DNA of 64,000 bases from NCBI RefSeq assembly GCF_000503775.1, contig NZ_KI629782.1:1-64000 (forward strand), given 5' to 3'. Below, one piece after another: positions 22,350 through 32,700 of this stretch; positions within the stretch are counted from its first letter, which is position 1, and each line of letters begins with the position of its first letter. The DNA comes from Brevibacillus panacihumi W25 (GTDB taxonomy: Bacteria; Bacillota; Bacilli; Brevibacillales; Brevibacillaceae). Both the position numbers and the translations under genes were made by a program. The notes below the pieces were generated by a model. It saw only the letters and a list, made by a program, of their open reading frames with translations. It did not search any database and was not told the origin of the DNA.

Positions 22350-25300
22350 TTATGTGTATCCCGAATGCTTCAAGCCTACTTCAGGCGGCAACTCAGCCAG
22401 TTCCTCTGGCTGATGTACATACACAATGGTTCGTTCATAGATGGCTTGTTGGACGACGCTTTTCGGTACTCCGCTCCACTTGGCGACTTGTTGTGGGGAC
22501 ATGAATCCATGCAAGGAGAAATCTGCTTGCTTGGCGTGAATCTCTTTAAACCAGTCGAGGAGAGGCTGTTCCTTAGCTAGTCGGATTCGTACCGGAAGGG
22601 TTTGGACGAATACGCCGACCATGGATTCGATGCGATCAAGCGAAATCTGTCTGCCCGACGAAAGCATTCCAATCAAGACGTCCTCGCTTTGGTCGTGCTC
22701 TCCCAGAATGACCGCCCATATGCCTTGCAGCACAGCTGGTAATGTCAGGCCGTGCTGGCGACAAAGCAGAACAAGATGTGCGAACTGTATCTCATCCAGA
22801 AATGCCCTTCGCTCGGCTTGGTGGTAATCGGCGTTCAAAACCGCTCCGCTGTCCTTGATGCCAAACGGAACTGTTCTGCTGCGGTAACCGCCGAGCTCCT
22901 CTTTCCAAAAAGCTTCCGATGTGTTCTGATCCAGAGTGCGCTGCCATTGAATGTAAGGTTTATATGGAATGACCATGGAATCCATTGCTCCCTGACCGGT
23001 TCGCAGGGAGGTGTATACAGAAAACACCTCCTTCAGGACCAGTGACCAGCTCCAGCCATCGAATAGAGAAGTCGGGTACGTCCAGACAAAGTGCCATTTC
23101 TCGTCCGCCAAGCGGATTAAGGTGAGTCGCATCAAAGGAAGGGAAGTAAAATCGAATCCTTTATTCTCCGTTTCTGCAAGAAAAGCAACCAGGCTCTCTT
23201 CCTGGCATTCAGCCGCATACGAGCGCCAATCCTGTTGATCGATGACCACGGGTGTTCGGCGATGGACGATCTGTATAGGTTCCTTTACCCCTCTCCACCG
23301 AAACGTACTCCGCAAGAGTGGGTGTTTGTCGGTAGTCCGTTGCCACGCCTGCAAAAACAGCTCCACATCCAGTTCTCCCTCTAGAACACAGCGGAAGGAT
23401 TGGGTATGGTTATTCGATTTGGTTGAAAACAAGTGGTGTGAGATCATCATCATTTGTGAGGATGACAAGGGATACACGTCTTCGATCTCTTGCTGCGCAG
23501 TAGCATGAATATCATCGAGCTGCTTTTGTGTCAGTCCCGCCAAGGGGAAGTCAGATGGCGTCCATCCGCAGAGTTCCTTATTTTGAGCGGAGGAAACGAG
23601 CACCTGCAAGTTGTTTCGAAAGGATTCAGCCAATTTGCGTATCGTCGATTCCCGATGCAAGCGACTGCAGTACGTAAACATCATCTGCAGCCGTTCATGC
23701 ACGATGATCCCGTTGATTTCCAGGACATAGGGCCGTTTGGATTCCGGCGCATGAAGCGGACCGGTTGATTCATCCGTGAAGGCAAAGAGATTGTCAGTCC
23801 TTCGAGGAGGATCAAATTTGCCCATATAATTAAAGCAAATTTCTACTTTCGGCAGCTTGTGATGAACTCGGGGAACGTCGGCAGATCCGAGATAGCGACG
23901 TATTCCATAATCCAGACCATGGTTCGGAAGCTGACGAAGCTGTTCTTTAACAGAACGAAGTGCTTCTCCCGGAGCGCTGTTACCAGGCAACTGCAAGCAC
24001 ACTGGAAAAATGGCGGTGAACCAGCCTACCGTGCGCGAAAGATCCATCTCATCAGACAGCTCATGCCGACCATGACCTTCGAGGTCTACATACACGGAGT
24101 CCGTTCCCATCCACCGGGTCATGGTTTGCAGCAAGGCAGTCAGCAGGATGTCGTTTACCTTTGTTTTTGTCGCAAAGGGCAGCTCTTCGACAATTTGTTT
24201 GGTCTCCTCTGGAGTAAAAGAGATCGTGACTGTCTCCGCCAGAGAGTGGGTGTTGATGCTGTAGTCTTGTTCGAAGTCGTACGGAATCGTTGTTCTTTCG
24301 TGCTCACGCCAGAAGTCGTGCTGCCCATTCATGGTGATCGTTTGAGCATACGCTGCCAAGTGGTTTGCCCAAGCTTGGTAAGAGGTTGTTTTGGCAGGCA
24401 AAGAAATGGCTTCTCCACGCATGAGTTGTTCACAGATCGTCTGCAAATCCTCGAGCAATATACGCCAGGATACACCGTCTACGAGGAGGTGATGAATCAC
24501 AATTAGAAGATACGGCTTTTCTTCGAGCGCCGTGAAGTAGGCAAATCGAACTAGCGGTCCGTCACTCAGATGGAGACCTGCCTGCAGCTTCTCTGCTGTC
24601 CGGTAACGCTCGGCTCGCAAGGCTTCCTGACACTGGGATCGGCAGGGAACGACTTCAAAGCGATAGGAGCTCGCCAGCTCGCCTTGAGCCTGTCTCCAGC
24701 CAGTGCTTTCCAGCACAAAGCGCAAGCGTAAGGCATCATGATGCGCAACGAGATGGTAGACAGCGGTCTGAAGTATATCTGGGGTTACTGCCGGTTCTAC
24801 CTGCAACATCAGCGCCTGATTGGCATGATGATAGGACAGATCGTGTTCAAAGAACCAGTGCTGGATCGGAGTGAGTGGGACTTCACCCTGAACCATCCCC
24901 TGTTCTGCCCCTCCCTTCCGGAACGCAGGCATGGCTTGACATAGGGCAGCGATCGTCTGATGCTCGAACATGAGTTTGGTAGATACATGAAGTCCTGCTC
25001 TGTTGGCACGGGAAACCACCTGGATGCTAAGGATCGAATCGCCTCCAAGCTCAAAAAAGTTGTCATGAATCCCGATCTGCTCGATCCGCAGAACGTCCTG
25101 CCATATTCCAACCAAGGTACACTCCTCTTCTGTGCGCGGGGCGGTATATCCCTTTTTCGCCTCTGCGAAAAGCGCTTGGATAGAGGGCAGCTTTGATCGA
25201 TCCAACTTGCCATTTGGCAATAAAGGAAGCTGTTCGACTATGGCAAAAGCTGCAGGAATCATATATTCAGGCAGATATGACTGTGCATACTGTCTCAACT

Positions 25301-28193
25301 GGCTTTTGTCGATCGTCTCCCCTTTTTGGACAGTCAGATAGGCAACCAGTTTTTTATCCCCTGCCAGATCATGCAACAGGACAACGGATTCTCGGACCCC
25401 CTCAAATCGGGACAATACCGCTTCAATTTCCTCGAGCTCGATCCGAAAGCCGCGCAATTTGACCTGGTTGTCCAGCCGTCCCAAATATTCGATAACGCCA
25501 TCCGGGCCATACCGGCATAGGTCTCCTGTTTTGTATAGGCGATCGCTCGGGATGGATGAGAATGGATCGGGAAGAAATCGTTCTTCCGTTAATTCGCGTT
25601 TATGAAGATAGCCTCGAGCTACCCCAATTCCGCCAATATACAACTCGCCAGCAACTCCGATCGGGACTGGCTGCATGATTGCATCGAGAATGTACAGCCG
25701 GGTGTTGGCAATGGGGCGTCCGATTGGCACGGATGCCCGGCTTCGAGTTTCCTGGCAATCCCAGGCAGTCACGTCGATCGCAGCTTCCGTGGGCCCATAT
25801 AGGTTGTAGAGCTGAGCGGTGAGCCGCTGCTGAAATCTCTTTTGCAATTCGAGAGGGAGCGCTTCTCCACTGCAGATCACCCGTTTGAGACTTGTGCAAG
25901 CAGCCAGCCCGTCTTCCTCTAAAAATGCTTGCAGCATCGACGGGACAAAATGAAGTGTCGTGATGCCTTCCCGATTAATCAGATCAACAAGATAACGGCT
26001 GTCTTTGTGTCCATCGGGCTTGGCAATCACGAGTGCAGCGCCTGTCATCAGCGGCCAAAACAGCTCCCAGACTGACACGTCAAAGCTGAGAGGTGTTTTT
26101 TGCAGCACCCGGTCGTCTTCAGTGAGGGGATACTCGTCCTGCATCCAGAGCAGCCGATTGACGATGCCTCGATGGGTATTCATGACGCCTTTTGGCAGTC
26201 CGGTCGTTCCTGATGTGTAGATGACATATGCCAGGTGCTCGGCAGTGCTTCTCGGTTCAGGATTGGATACGTCAGCTATATCTTCACCTGCCTGTTCCAG
26301 CCAGGTATCCAGAAAAAGTACTTCCCGAGGTAGTGAGGTCTCAGGAAGGTGCACGGTCGATTGAGTCAACAGCACCTCGACCGCGGAATCCTGCAGCATA
26401 TAGTCGATACGTTCCTGAGGATAGTCGGGATCAATCGGCACGAACGCTCCCCCTGCCTTCAGTATCCCGATCACCCCGATCATCATCTCCAGCGAGCGTT
26501 TTACCGAGATTCCTACCAGCGTATCGGGTTCTACCCCTAATCTGACCAGATGGGCAGCCAATTGATTGGCCCTGCGGTTAAGCTCCTGATAGGTCATCAT
26601 GCGTCCCCCGAAGAGAACCGCGGGGTGATCAGGAGTTCGGTCTGCCTGCTCTTCCAGCCATGTCGCCAGCGTTTTCTCCAGCGGGTATGGTACATTGGTC
26701 TGGTTCCATTCAATCAGGATCTGCCGCTTTTCTTCCTCGGTCAACATATCCAGAGAGGATAGCGTTTGTTGATCGTCCTCCGCTATGCTGGACAAAATGC
26801 GCAGATAGTGGGTGGTAGCCCTTTGGATCGTGTCTTTGGCGAAAAGCTCCGTGTTGTATTCCAGATGTCCCTGAATCTGATCCCCATCCTCGATGAGCTC
26901 CAGCGTCCAGTCGAATTTCGCCGTCTGATTGTCCACCTCAAACGGATGAAGGGTCAGATCACCAAGCTCCACTTTCGGTATCGGTGCATTCTGCAGAACA
27001 AACATGACTTGAAATAAGGGGGACCGAGAAAGATCACGCTCAATCTGGAGGTTGTCGATCAGCTTTTCAAACGGCAGGCCCTGATGGCTATATGCCTGCA
27101 AGGTAGTCTCTTTCACTTGCTGAAGCAAGGTATCGAATCTCATATGTTTCTCCGGTCTGGTACGAATGACCAGGGTATTGATAAAGCAACCAATCAATGG
27201 CTCCAGCTCCGGATCAGTGCGACCCGCGACTGGCGTCCCAACCATCAAATCATTTTGTCCGGTGTATCGGAACAGCAATGTCTGAAAAGCGGCCAGCAAT
27301 GTCATGAAAAGCGTAGCTCCCTGTCGTTCGCTGACCTCCTTGATTTTCTTGACAAGAGGTGCCGGAATCAGGAAGGGCTGCTTTGCGCCGGCAAGACCAG
27401 CTTTTTTGGGACGAGGATAGTCGGCAGGCAAGTCCAGGATTGGAAGCGGACCAGATAATTGCCTCCTCCAGTAGGCAAGGTCCTTTTCTATTTGCTCGCC
27501 AGAAGCGTATTCTTCCTGCCAGACGGCATAATCGGCGTACTGGAGCGAAAGCGCAGGAAGCTGGGGAGCAGATGCCGCGGCATAAGCGCGATACAACTCT
27601 GACAGTTCTTTGAGCAGCACGCCGCGGGACCAGCCATCTGCAATGAGATGATGCAGGACGAGGACCAGGATGTGCTCGGTATCGGTCAGCTTGTACAACC
27701 GAGTCTGGTAAAGAGGCCCCTTCTCAATGTCGAAAATGGCTCTTCCCTTCTCTGCTGCACAGACACGCGCTCTCTCTTCAGCTTCTTTCTTTGGGAAATG
27801 AGAGAAATCTGTGGTCTCCAGAGTGATAGCTAGATGGGGAATAATGTGCTGAACAGGCTGACTTTCTCCGAGCAGAAACACAGTCCGCAAGATTTCGTGA
27901 CGATTTACGACGGTTTGCAGCCCCTGCTCCAAGGCAGAATGGTCCAGTCTGCCCGAGATTCGGATAGACAAGATGATATGATAGACTGCATTACTCTTCT
28001 CGAGATGTTCGAGAAAAAACAGCCGTTTCTGTGGGGAAGACAAGGGAATCGGCTTGTTCCTGTCTGCCCGCACAATGGGCGAAAGTCGATTTTTCGTGCG
28101 CTGATTCTGTTGTGTTTCCCGGATTTTCTTCATGATGATCGCCTGTTGCTGCGGCGATAAATTCTTGAATTTCTCGTATTGCAGTGGATTCAT
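22350..28193 (-). CDS. NRPS C-A(Ser)-T-E plus degenerate terminal C domain
   Basis: Domains: condensation about 45-480 (HHLIADGWS, LCL-type start IPLSSPQKRLFFLE); adenylation about 490-1000 (YVIYTSGTTGLPKGV, NGKLDR); carrier with Ser1053 in ELGGDSILS; epimerisation about 1090-1540 (HHLLVDGVSW, VGWFT); and a second condensation-like domain from about 1550 (VYPLSSSQMMM). The adenylation pocket read by eye is D-V-W-H-I-S-L-I-D-K, the serine signature, so D-Ser is the expected unit. In the last domain the HHxxxDG motif is YPTSLFDG near residue 1706, so the catalytic His is lost. The frame stops at 22350 while the rest of that domain continues in the next frame. No thioesterase is present. GGGAGGG precedes the ATG. 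Confidence 0.92.
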   Translation of the reverse strand: MNPLQYEKFKNLSPQQQAIIMKKIRETQQNQRTKNRLSPIVRADRNKPIPLSSPQKRLFFLEHLEKSNAVYHIILSIRISGRLDHSALEQGLQTVVNRHEILRTVFLLGESQPVQHIIPHLAITLETTDFSHFPKKEAEERARVCAAEKGRAIFDIEKGPLYQTRLYKLTDTEHILVLVLHHLIADGWSRGVLLKELSELYRAYAAASAPQLPALSLQYADYAVWQEEYASGEQIEKDLAYWRRQLSGPLPILDLPADYPRPKKAGLAGAKQPFLIPAPLVKKIKEVSERQGATLFMTLLAAFQTLLFRYTGQNDLMVGTPVAGRTDPELEPLIGCFINTLVIRTRPEKHMRFDTLLQQVKETTLQAYSHQGLPFEKLIDNLQIERDLSRSPLFQVMFVLQNAPIPKVELGDLTLHPFEVDNQTAKFDWTLELIEDGDQIQGHLEYNTELFAKDTIQRATTHYLRILSSIAEDDQQTLSSLDMLTEEEKRQILIEWNQTNVPYPLEKTLATWLEEQADRTPDHPAVLFGGRMMTYQELNRRANQLAAHLVRLGVEPDTLVGISVKRSLEMMIGVIGILKAGGAFVPIDPDYPQERIDYMLQDSAVEVLLTQSTVHLPETSLPREVLFLDTWLEQAGEDIADVSNPEPRSTAEHLAYVIYTSGTTGLPKGVMNTHRGIVNRLLWMQDEYPLTEDDRVLQKTPLSFDVSVWELFWPLMTGAALVIAKPDGHKDSRYLVDLINREGITTLHFVPSMLQAFLEEDGLAACTSLKRVICSGEALPLELQKRFQQRLTAQLYNLYGPTEAAIDVTAWDCQETRSRASVPIGRPIANTRLYILDAIMQPVPIGVAGELYIGGIGVARGYLHKRELTEERFLPDPFSSIPSDRLYKTGDLCRYGPDGVIEYLGRLDNQVKLRGFRIELEEIEAVLSRFEGVRESVVLLHDLAGDKKLVAYLTVQKGETIDKSQLRQYAQSYLPEYMIPAAFAIVEQLPLLPNGKLDRSKLPSIQALFAEAKKGYTAPRTEEECTLVGIWQDVLRIEQIGIHDNFFELGGDSILSIQVVSRANRAGLHVSTKLMFEHQTIAALCQAMPAFRKGGAEQGMVQGEVPLTPIQHWFFEHDLSYHHANQALMLQVEPAVTPDILQTAVYHLVAHHDALRLRFVLESTGWRQAQGELASSYRFEVVPCRSQCQEALRAERYRTAEKLQAGLHLSDGPLVRFAYFTALEEKPYLLIVIHHLLVDGVSWRILLEDLQTICEQLMRGEAISLPAKTTSYQAWANHLAAYAQTITMNGQHDFWREHERTTIPYDFEQDYSINTHSLAETVTISFTPEETKQIVEELPFATKTKVNDILLTALLQTMTRWMGTDSVYVDLEGHGRHELSDEMDLSRTVGWFTAIFPVCLQLPGNSAPGEALRSVKEQLRQLPNHGLDYGIRRYLGSADVPRVHHKLPKVEICFNYMGKFDPPRRTDNLFAFTDESTGPLHAPESKRPYVLEINGIIVHERLQMMFTYCSRLHRESTIRKLAESFRNNLQVLVSSAQNKELCGWTPSDFPLAGLTQKQLDDIHATAQQEIEDVYPLSSSQMMMISHHLFSTKSNNHTQSFRCVLEGELDVELFLQAWQRTTDKHPLLRSTFRWRGVKEPIQIVHRRTPVVIDQQDWRSYAAECQEESLVAFLAETENKGFDFTSLPLMRLTLIRLADEKWHFVWTYPTSLFDGWSWSLVLKEVFSVYTSLRTGQGAMDSMVIPYKPYIQWQRTLDQNTSEAFWKEELGGYRSRTVPFGIKDSGAVLNADYHQAERRAFLDEIQFAHLVLLCRQHGLTLPAVLQGIWAVILGEHDQSEDVLIGMLSSGRQISLDRIESMVGVFVQTLPVRIRLAKEQPLLDWFKEIHAKQADFSLHGFMSPQQVAKWSGVPKSVVQQAIYERTIVYVHQPEELAELPPEVGLKHSGYT

Positions 28194-28211
28194 ATTGGCG
28201 CCCTCCCGTCT

Positions 28212-29492
28212 CTACCGGTTTTTGATCGGGCGAAGTGCCCTGATTTGCTCGGCAGACTCTTCCAACGCTTGCAGCGCCGTCTTTTTATAGCTGAGCGCTT
28301 GAATGATATTGTTCTGCATAATGTAATAGGCTGAAGATTCCGATGTCGGAATGGAAACCCACCGGGTAAATTCCGTCGCATGCAAATACGGTGTTCGGTA
28401 CTCTGGCTTCTCGCGTAACAGCTGACCGAGCAGATCCTCCCGTTCCACCGCGCTTTGACGCACCGTCATATACCCGGTATCCTTGGCAAATGCGGCATTT
28501 CCTTCTGGAGAAGTGACGAACTTGATAAATTCCCAAGCGGCTTTTTCCTTCTCAGGTGTGGATTTCATAATGAACAGTCCATTGCCACCTACGGGGATCT
28601 TCCTCGGATGAATGCTGTCGGAAGGGAATGCAACGGTTCCAACATGGAACTCTGCCTCCCTTTGCAGAGCAGCAAGCGTGGCGCTCGTATTGACGAACAT
28701 CGCCAGTTTCCCATCCAAAAACTGCTGGTAAGCGACACTCTCATTTACCGGAGGCATAGACTGGTCCACCTGGATTAAATCGACTAGATGCTGTACTGCT
28801 TTTTCACCTTCCGGGCTGACAAATGCGATCTCCTTTTGATCGTCAAGCATTCGACCTCCAAACGATTCGATCATGGCCTGGACGATCCAGTTCCCAGACA
28901 TGGTAAAGCTGTAGTAAATCCCGTACTGTTCTCCCTTGGTCATCGCTTTGGCTGCTTGCCTTACATCGTCAAAGGTTTTAAGCTTAGCGGGGTCGATGCT
29001 AGCAGCCTTCAGCAAGTCTTGATTGTAATAGAGAACAGGAGTGCTTGCTACAAACGGCAAACTGTAGAGGGTATCCGACTTGTCAGTGCCTAAAGAGAGC
29101 AGTTCCGGGAAAAAATCGGAGGTATCCATGTTTTCTTCCTCTATAAAGGCTTCCACAGGAACGATCGGCATGTTGTCGATCATCTCCTGGGTATAGCTGT
29201 ACCCGGCTTGAACGACATGGGGAAATTGACTTCCCGTAGACAAATCTCTCAGGATTCCCTCATAATCGCCGCTCTCAGTCGCTACTGCTGTCACCCGGAT
29301 ATGGGGATGCTGCTGATGGAACGCGTCAATCAAGGTGTCGACAGCCGTCCCGTACGGACCTTTATGAACGTGTTGAAACGTGATTTCGACTGGCTGATTC
29401 AACGAAGCACCCTGATTTTGCCATCCGCTAGTCTGGTAGGTACCGGTCAATAGACATAACGCAGAAATCGCAGCGATCGTCGTGATTTTCAT
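28212..29492 (-). CDS. Exported family 1 solute-binding protein inside the synthetase operon
   Basis: A 426-residue extracellular substrate-binding protein of the sugar/glycerol-phosphate ABC importer type (family 1). It has an N-terminal signal peptide (MKITTIAAISALCLLTG) but no proper lipobox. Family segments: VDTLIDAFHQQHPHIRVTAV, SGDYEGILRDL, LYYNQDLLKAASIDPAKLKT, and an EKEKAAWEFIKFVTSPEGN end region. No permease or ATPase of an importer is nearby. It lies between a free ACP and a synthetase with gaps of about 20 bases, so it is transcribed with them. Possible roles are capture of a precursor or binding of the product outside the cell. Both are inferred from position only. AAAGGAG precedes the ATG. 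Confidence 0.88.
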   Translation of the reverse strand: MKITTIAAISALCLLTGTYQTSGWQNQGASLNQPVEITFQHVHKGPYGTAVDTLIDAFHQQHPHIRVTAVATESGDYEGILRDLSTGSQFPHVVQAGYSYTQEMIDNMPIVPVEAFIEEENMDTSDFFPELLSLGTDKSDTLYSLPFVASTPVLYYNQDLLKAASIDPAKLKTFDDVRQAAKAMTKGEQYGIYYSFTMSGNWIVQAMIESFGGRMLDDQKEIAFVSPEGEKAVQHLVDLIQVDQSMPPVNESVAYQQFLDGKLAMFVNTSATLAALQREAEFHVGTVAFPSDSIHPRKIPVGGNGLFIMKSTPEKEKAAWEFIKFVTSPEGNAAFAKDTGYMTVRQSAVEREDLLGQLLREKPEYRTPYLHATEFTRWVSIPTSESSAYYIMQNNIIQALSYKKTALQALEESAEQIRALRPIKNR

Positions 29493-29512
29493 CGATACAG
29501 CTCCTTTCCTTA

Positions 29513-29776
29513 TCAGCCCGGAACGGTTTCATTTCTTCTTTCGGCAATATAGTGGACGAGACTTCGGATGCTTTCAAAATTTTCGACCAAATCCTCGTCA
29601 GGAAAATGAATCTCGAAGCTCTCCTCAACTGCGACGATCACCTTGATACAATCCATGGAATCCATACCGAGACTGAACAAGTTTTGCGAGGAGTCAATCT
29701 CTTCGACAGGAAGCTCCAATTCCAAAATTCCAGCCAACAGCTCTCTGATCTTGCTTTCGATATCACGATACTCCAT
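29513..29776 (-). CDS. Free-standing acyl carrier protein
   Basis: An 87-residue carrier protein. The phosphopantetheine attachment Ser is about residue 40 in LFSLGMDSMDCIKVIVAVEE. The acidic helices and the DEDLVENFESIRSLVHYI end fit a discrete ACP. The motif LGMDSMDC differs from the LGGDS/GGHS motifs of the integrated carriers here and suits a dedicated accessory role such as carrying an unusual extender unit. GGGAGG precedes the ATG, and the gene sits between a synthetase and the solute-binding protein. The partner enzyme may be the dehydrogenase at 21246. Confidence 0.92.
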   Translation of the reverse strand: MEYRDIESKIRELLAGILELELPVEEIDSSQNLFSLGMDSMDCIKVIVAVEESFEIHFPDEDLVENFESIRSLVHYIAERRNETVPG

Positions 29777-29796
29777 TCAAGTTACCTCCCTTTTCA

Positions 29797-32700
29797 TTAG
29801 CTATTTTTCGAAGGCTCTGTCGCTGCGATCAGCTCTTCAAACCAGGCAGGGTCAGTTCCTTCTAGTAACGCGATCTCCAGGAGGGAAGCCACTCCTTCAA
29901 TCGTGGGCTGAGCAAAAAAATCACGCAGGGCAATCTCCACGTCCCATATCGAGCGAATTCGGGAGACCAGGCTGGTCGCGATGAGTGAATCCCCTCCGAT
30001 GCGGAAAAAGTCGTCCTGGATTCCGATTGACTGCCTTCCAAGAACAGACTGCCAGATTGTCAACAGTTCTGACTCGAGTTCGGTCCGCGGTGCCACAAAA
30101 TCAGTCTCCTGATCCGATTGCTCCCGATCTGGAGGCGGCAGCCTTTTGCGATCGAGCTTTCCGTTGGGGGTCAGCGGCAGACGATCTAGGAAGACATATT
30201 GCCCCGGGACCATATACGATGGGAGATGAGTGTGAAGATGAAGGCGCAGATCCTTCACGTCGAGCGAATGTGCCGGCACGACATAGGCTACGAGCTGCAA
30301 GCGGTCTTCTTCTGTTTGGTCCGGGAGCACCACAGTTTCCAGAACGTCAGGATGTGCTAGTATGGCCGCTTCGATTTCTCCAGGTTCGATGCGGTACCCG
30401 CGTAGCTTGATTTGATGGTCAGCACGGCCCAAATACAGGATTGCGCCATCATGCTGGTAACAACCCAGGTCTCCAGTGCGGAAAAGCAGTGCACCTTCTT
30501 CTCCGAGGAACGGATCGGGGATGAAGCGCTCAGCAGTTAGCTCCGGTTTATTGATATACCCTTTTGTCACCATCGCACCACCAACATGGATTTCCCCTGG
30601 AACCCCGACCGGAACAGGCATACGTCGAGAGTCCAGGATATATATCCGAGTATTGGCGATCGGTTTGCCAATCAACACCGGCTGGCCGCTGCCTGTACGC
30701 GGCAACTCGTAGAATGTCACATCAGCGGATACCTCGGAGGAGCCGTACAAATTCAGCAATACCGAGTGAGGCTGAATGCGGGCAAACTGTTCCGCAAGTG
30801 ACGTGGTCAATGCTTCCCCGCTTGTCGTACAAATACGCAGGGTTTCCCAGGTGCTTCCGGTGCGTTCGAGCTCGTCGAGAATGACGCGCAACAGGGATGG
30901 TACCAATACGATGCGACTTACTCGATTTTTTCGCAGATCAGCCAGCAGAGCAGACGGGTCCTTGACCGTTTCATCGTCCACTATGGCGAGAGTAACACCT
31001 TGCAGAAGCGGCCCGAAAATTTCCCAGATTGAATCCACGAAATTAAGTGAAGTCTTATGGCAGCATATCTCTCCTGCAGCAAACGGATATGTTTCCCACA
31101 TCCAAAAACAACGATTGAGGGTATTGCCATGCGTCCCCACTACCCCTTTGGGCTGTCCAGTTGAGCCAGAGGTGTAGAGCAGATGGGCTGCCTGCTCGGA
31201 TGTGGTTGCGTGGAGCGGATTTTCTTGCGGCATGGCTTGAATGGACGTTGCATCCCCATCGATCCGCAAGAGACGAACCTCCCGATGTGAGAGGGTCTGT
31301 GCCCATTGGTTGGTCGTGATCAGCAACTCTATTTTCGCATCGTCGAGCATATAGGAGATCCGCTCTTGTGGGTAGGCGGGATCGAGCGGGACATAGGCAC
31401 CCCCCGCCTTTAGAATGGCGATCAGTGCGATAACCGTGTCAGCAGATCGACTCATATACACGCCAACGAAGCTACCCGGCCCCACTCCCTGCTTACGGAG
31501 AAGGTGTGCCAGCTGATTTGAACGTTTGTTCACCAGATCGAATGTAAAGTGACTCCCGCTTTCTGTCAGCGCGATTGCTTCCGGCATCCGGGCTGCCTGC
31601 TCCTCCCAGAGCTGGTGAATGGACTGCTTGTCCGGCCAGACGCGGGCAGTGTCATTCCACTCTATCAGGATGCGGTTCCTCTCCTCCTCTGACAGAAAAT
31701 CGCTCATCCGATAGTCGGCATGCGGGTTCTCTGCCATCGACTGGAGGACTCGCAGTAACGCTTCTTCCAGCCGTTCCATGGCAGACGGATCACATCGCAC
31801 GTCGTCGAACATAATCTTCATCTCAATCTCTTCCGCGTCAAATGCATCCTGCGTGAATTGCACAAAAACGGGTATATCCGTTTGTTCAAAGGTCTCAGCA
31901 TGGACGATCTGCAGTCGATCGTCATCCTTCCAATTTCGGTAGATGTGAAAATGGTTGAAATTGAACAGGGTAGAATATAAAGGAGCCCCGCCATGGAGAC
32001 GGCGTATTTCTGCTGCCGGGAATCTTCGGTAAGGGTGCATCTCGTGTTCCCGATCCGCAATAGCTTGCCAAAGCTCTGTCCAGGTGCCACCATCCAGATT
32101 TTTTCGGAATGGAAGGGTATTCAAAAACACGCCAAGGACCCGGTCCCCATCTTCTTCTGCCAGACGCCCGTTGGTCAAAACACCAGTCAGGACGTCCGTT
32201 TGTCCGCTCAGATGTGAGAGGACTCGCAAGTGGGCTGCCAGCAAGAGTGTTCGCAGAGGATATCCATGTTTTTTGCCTAAACGGATCAATCTGGCCGCCA
32301 GCTTTTTGGGCAGCTTTTGCCCGATGACTTGCGTGCTTCCCTCCCGGCTTTCGACGGGATTTACTCCAGGCAGCAAGGTCACGGATATCTCGTTTAATAG
32401 ACGGTCCCAGTAGGCTCGTGCATCTGCAGATTCCTTCGCTTTTTGTTCGGTCGCGACGAAATCCCGGTAAACGGACTGAAGCTGTGTCTCGTTCACCACT
32501 CTTCCCTGTAGCAGACTGGAATAAGTATGAAACCACTCTGTGAGGAGACTCGCGACACTCCATCCATCCATAATCGCGTGATGAAAGCAAAGGGCAAGGA
32601 CAAAATCCCGCTCTCCCAGCAAATGGACCGTCACCCGAAACAACGGTGCCTGCTCCCAGTCGAACCCCTTTTTCTTTTCTTTTTGGCTCCACTCCTCCAG

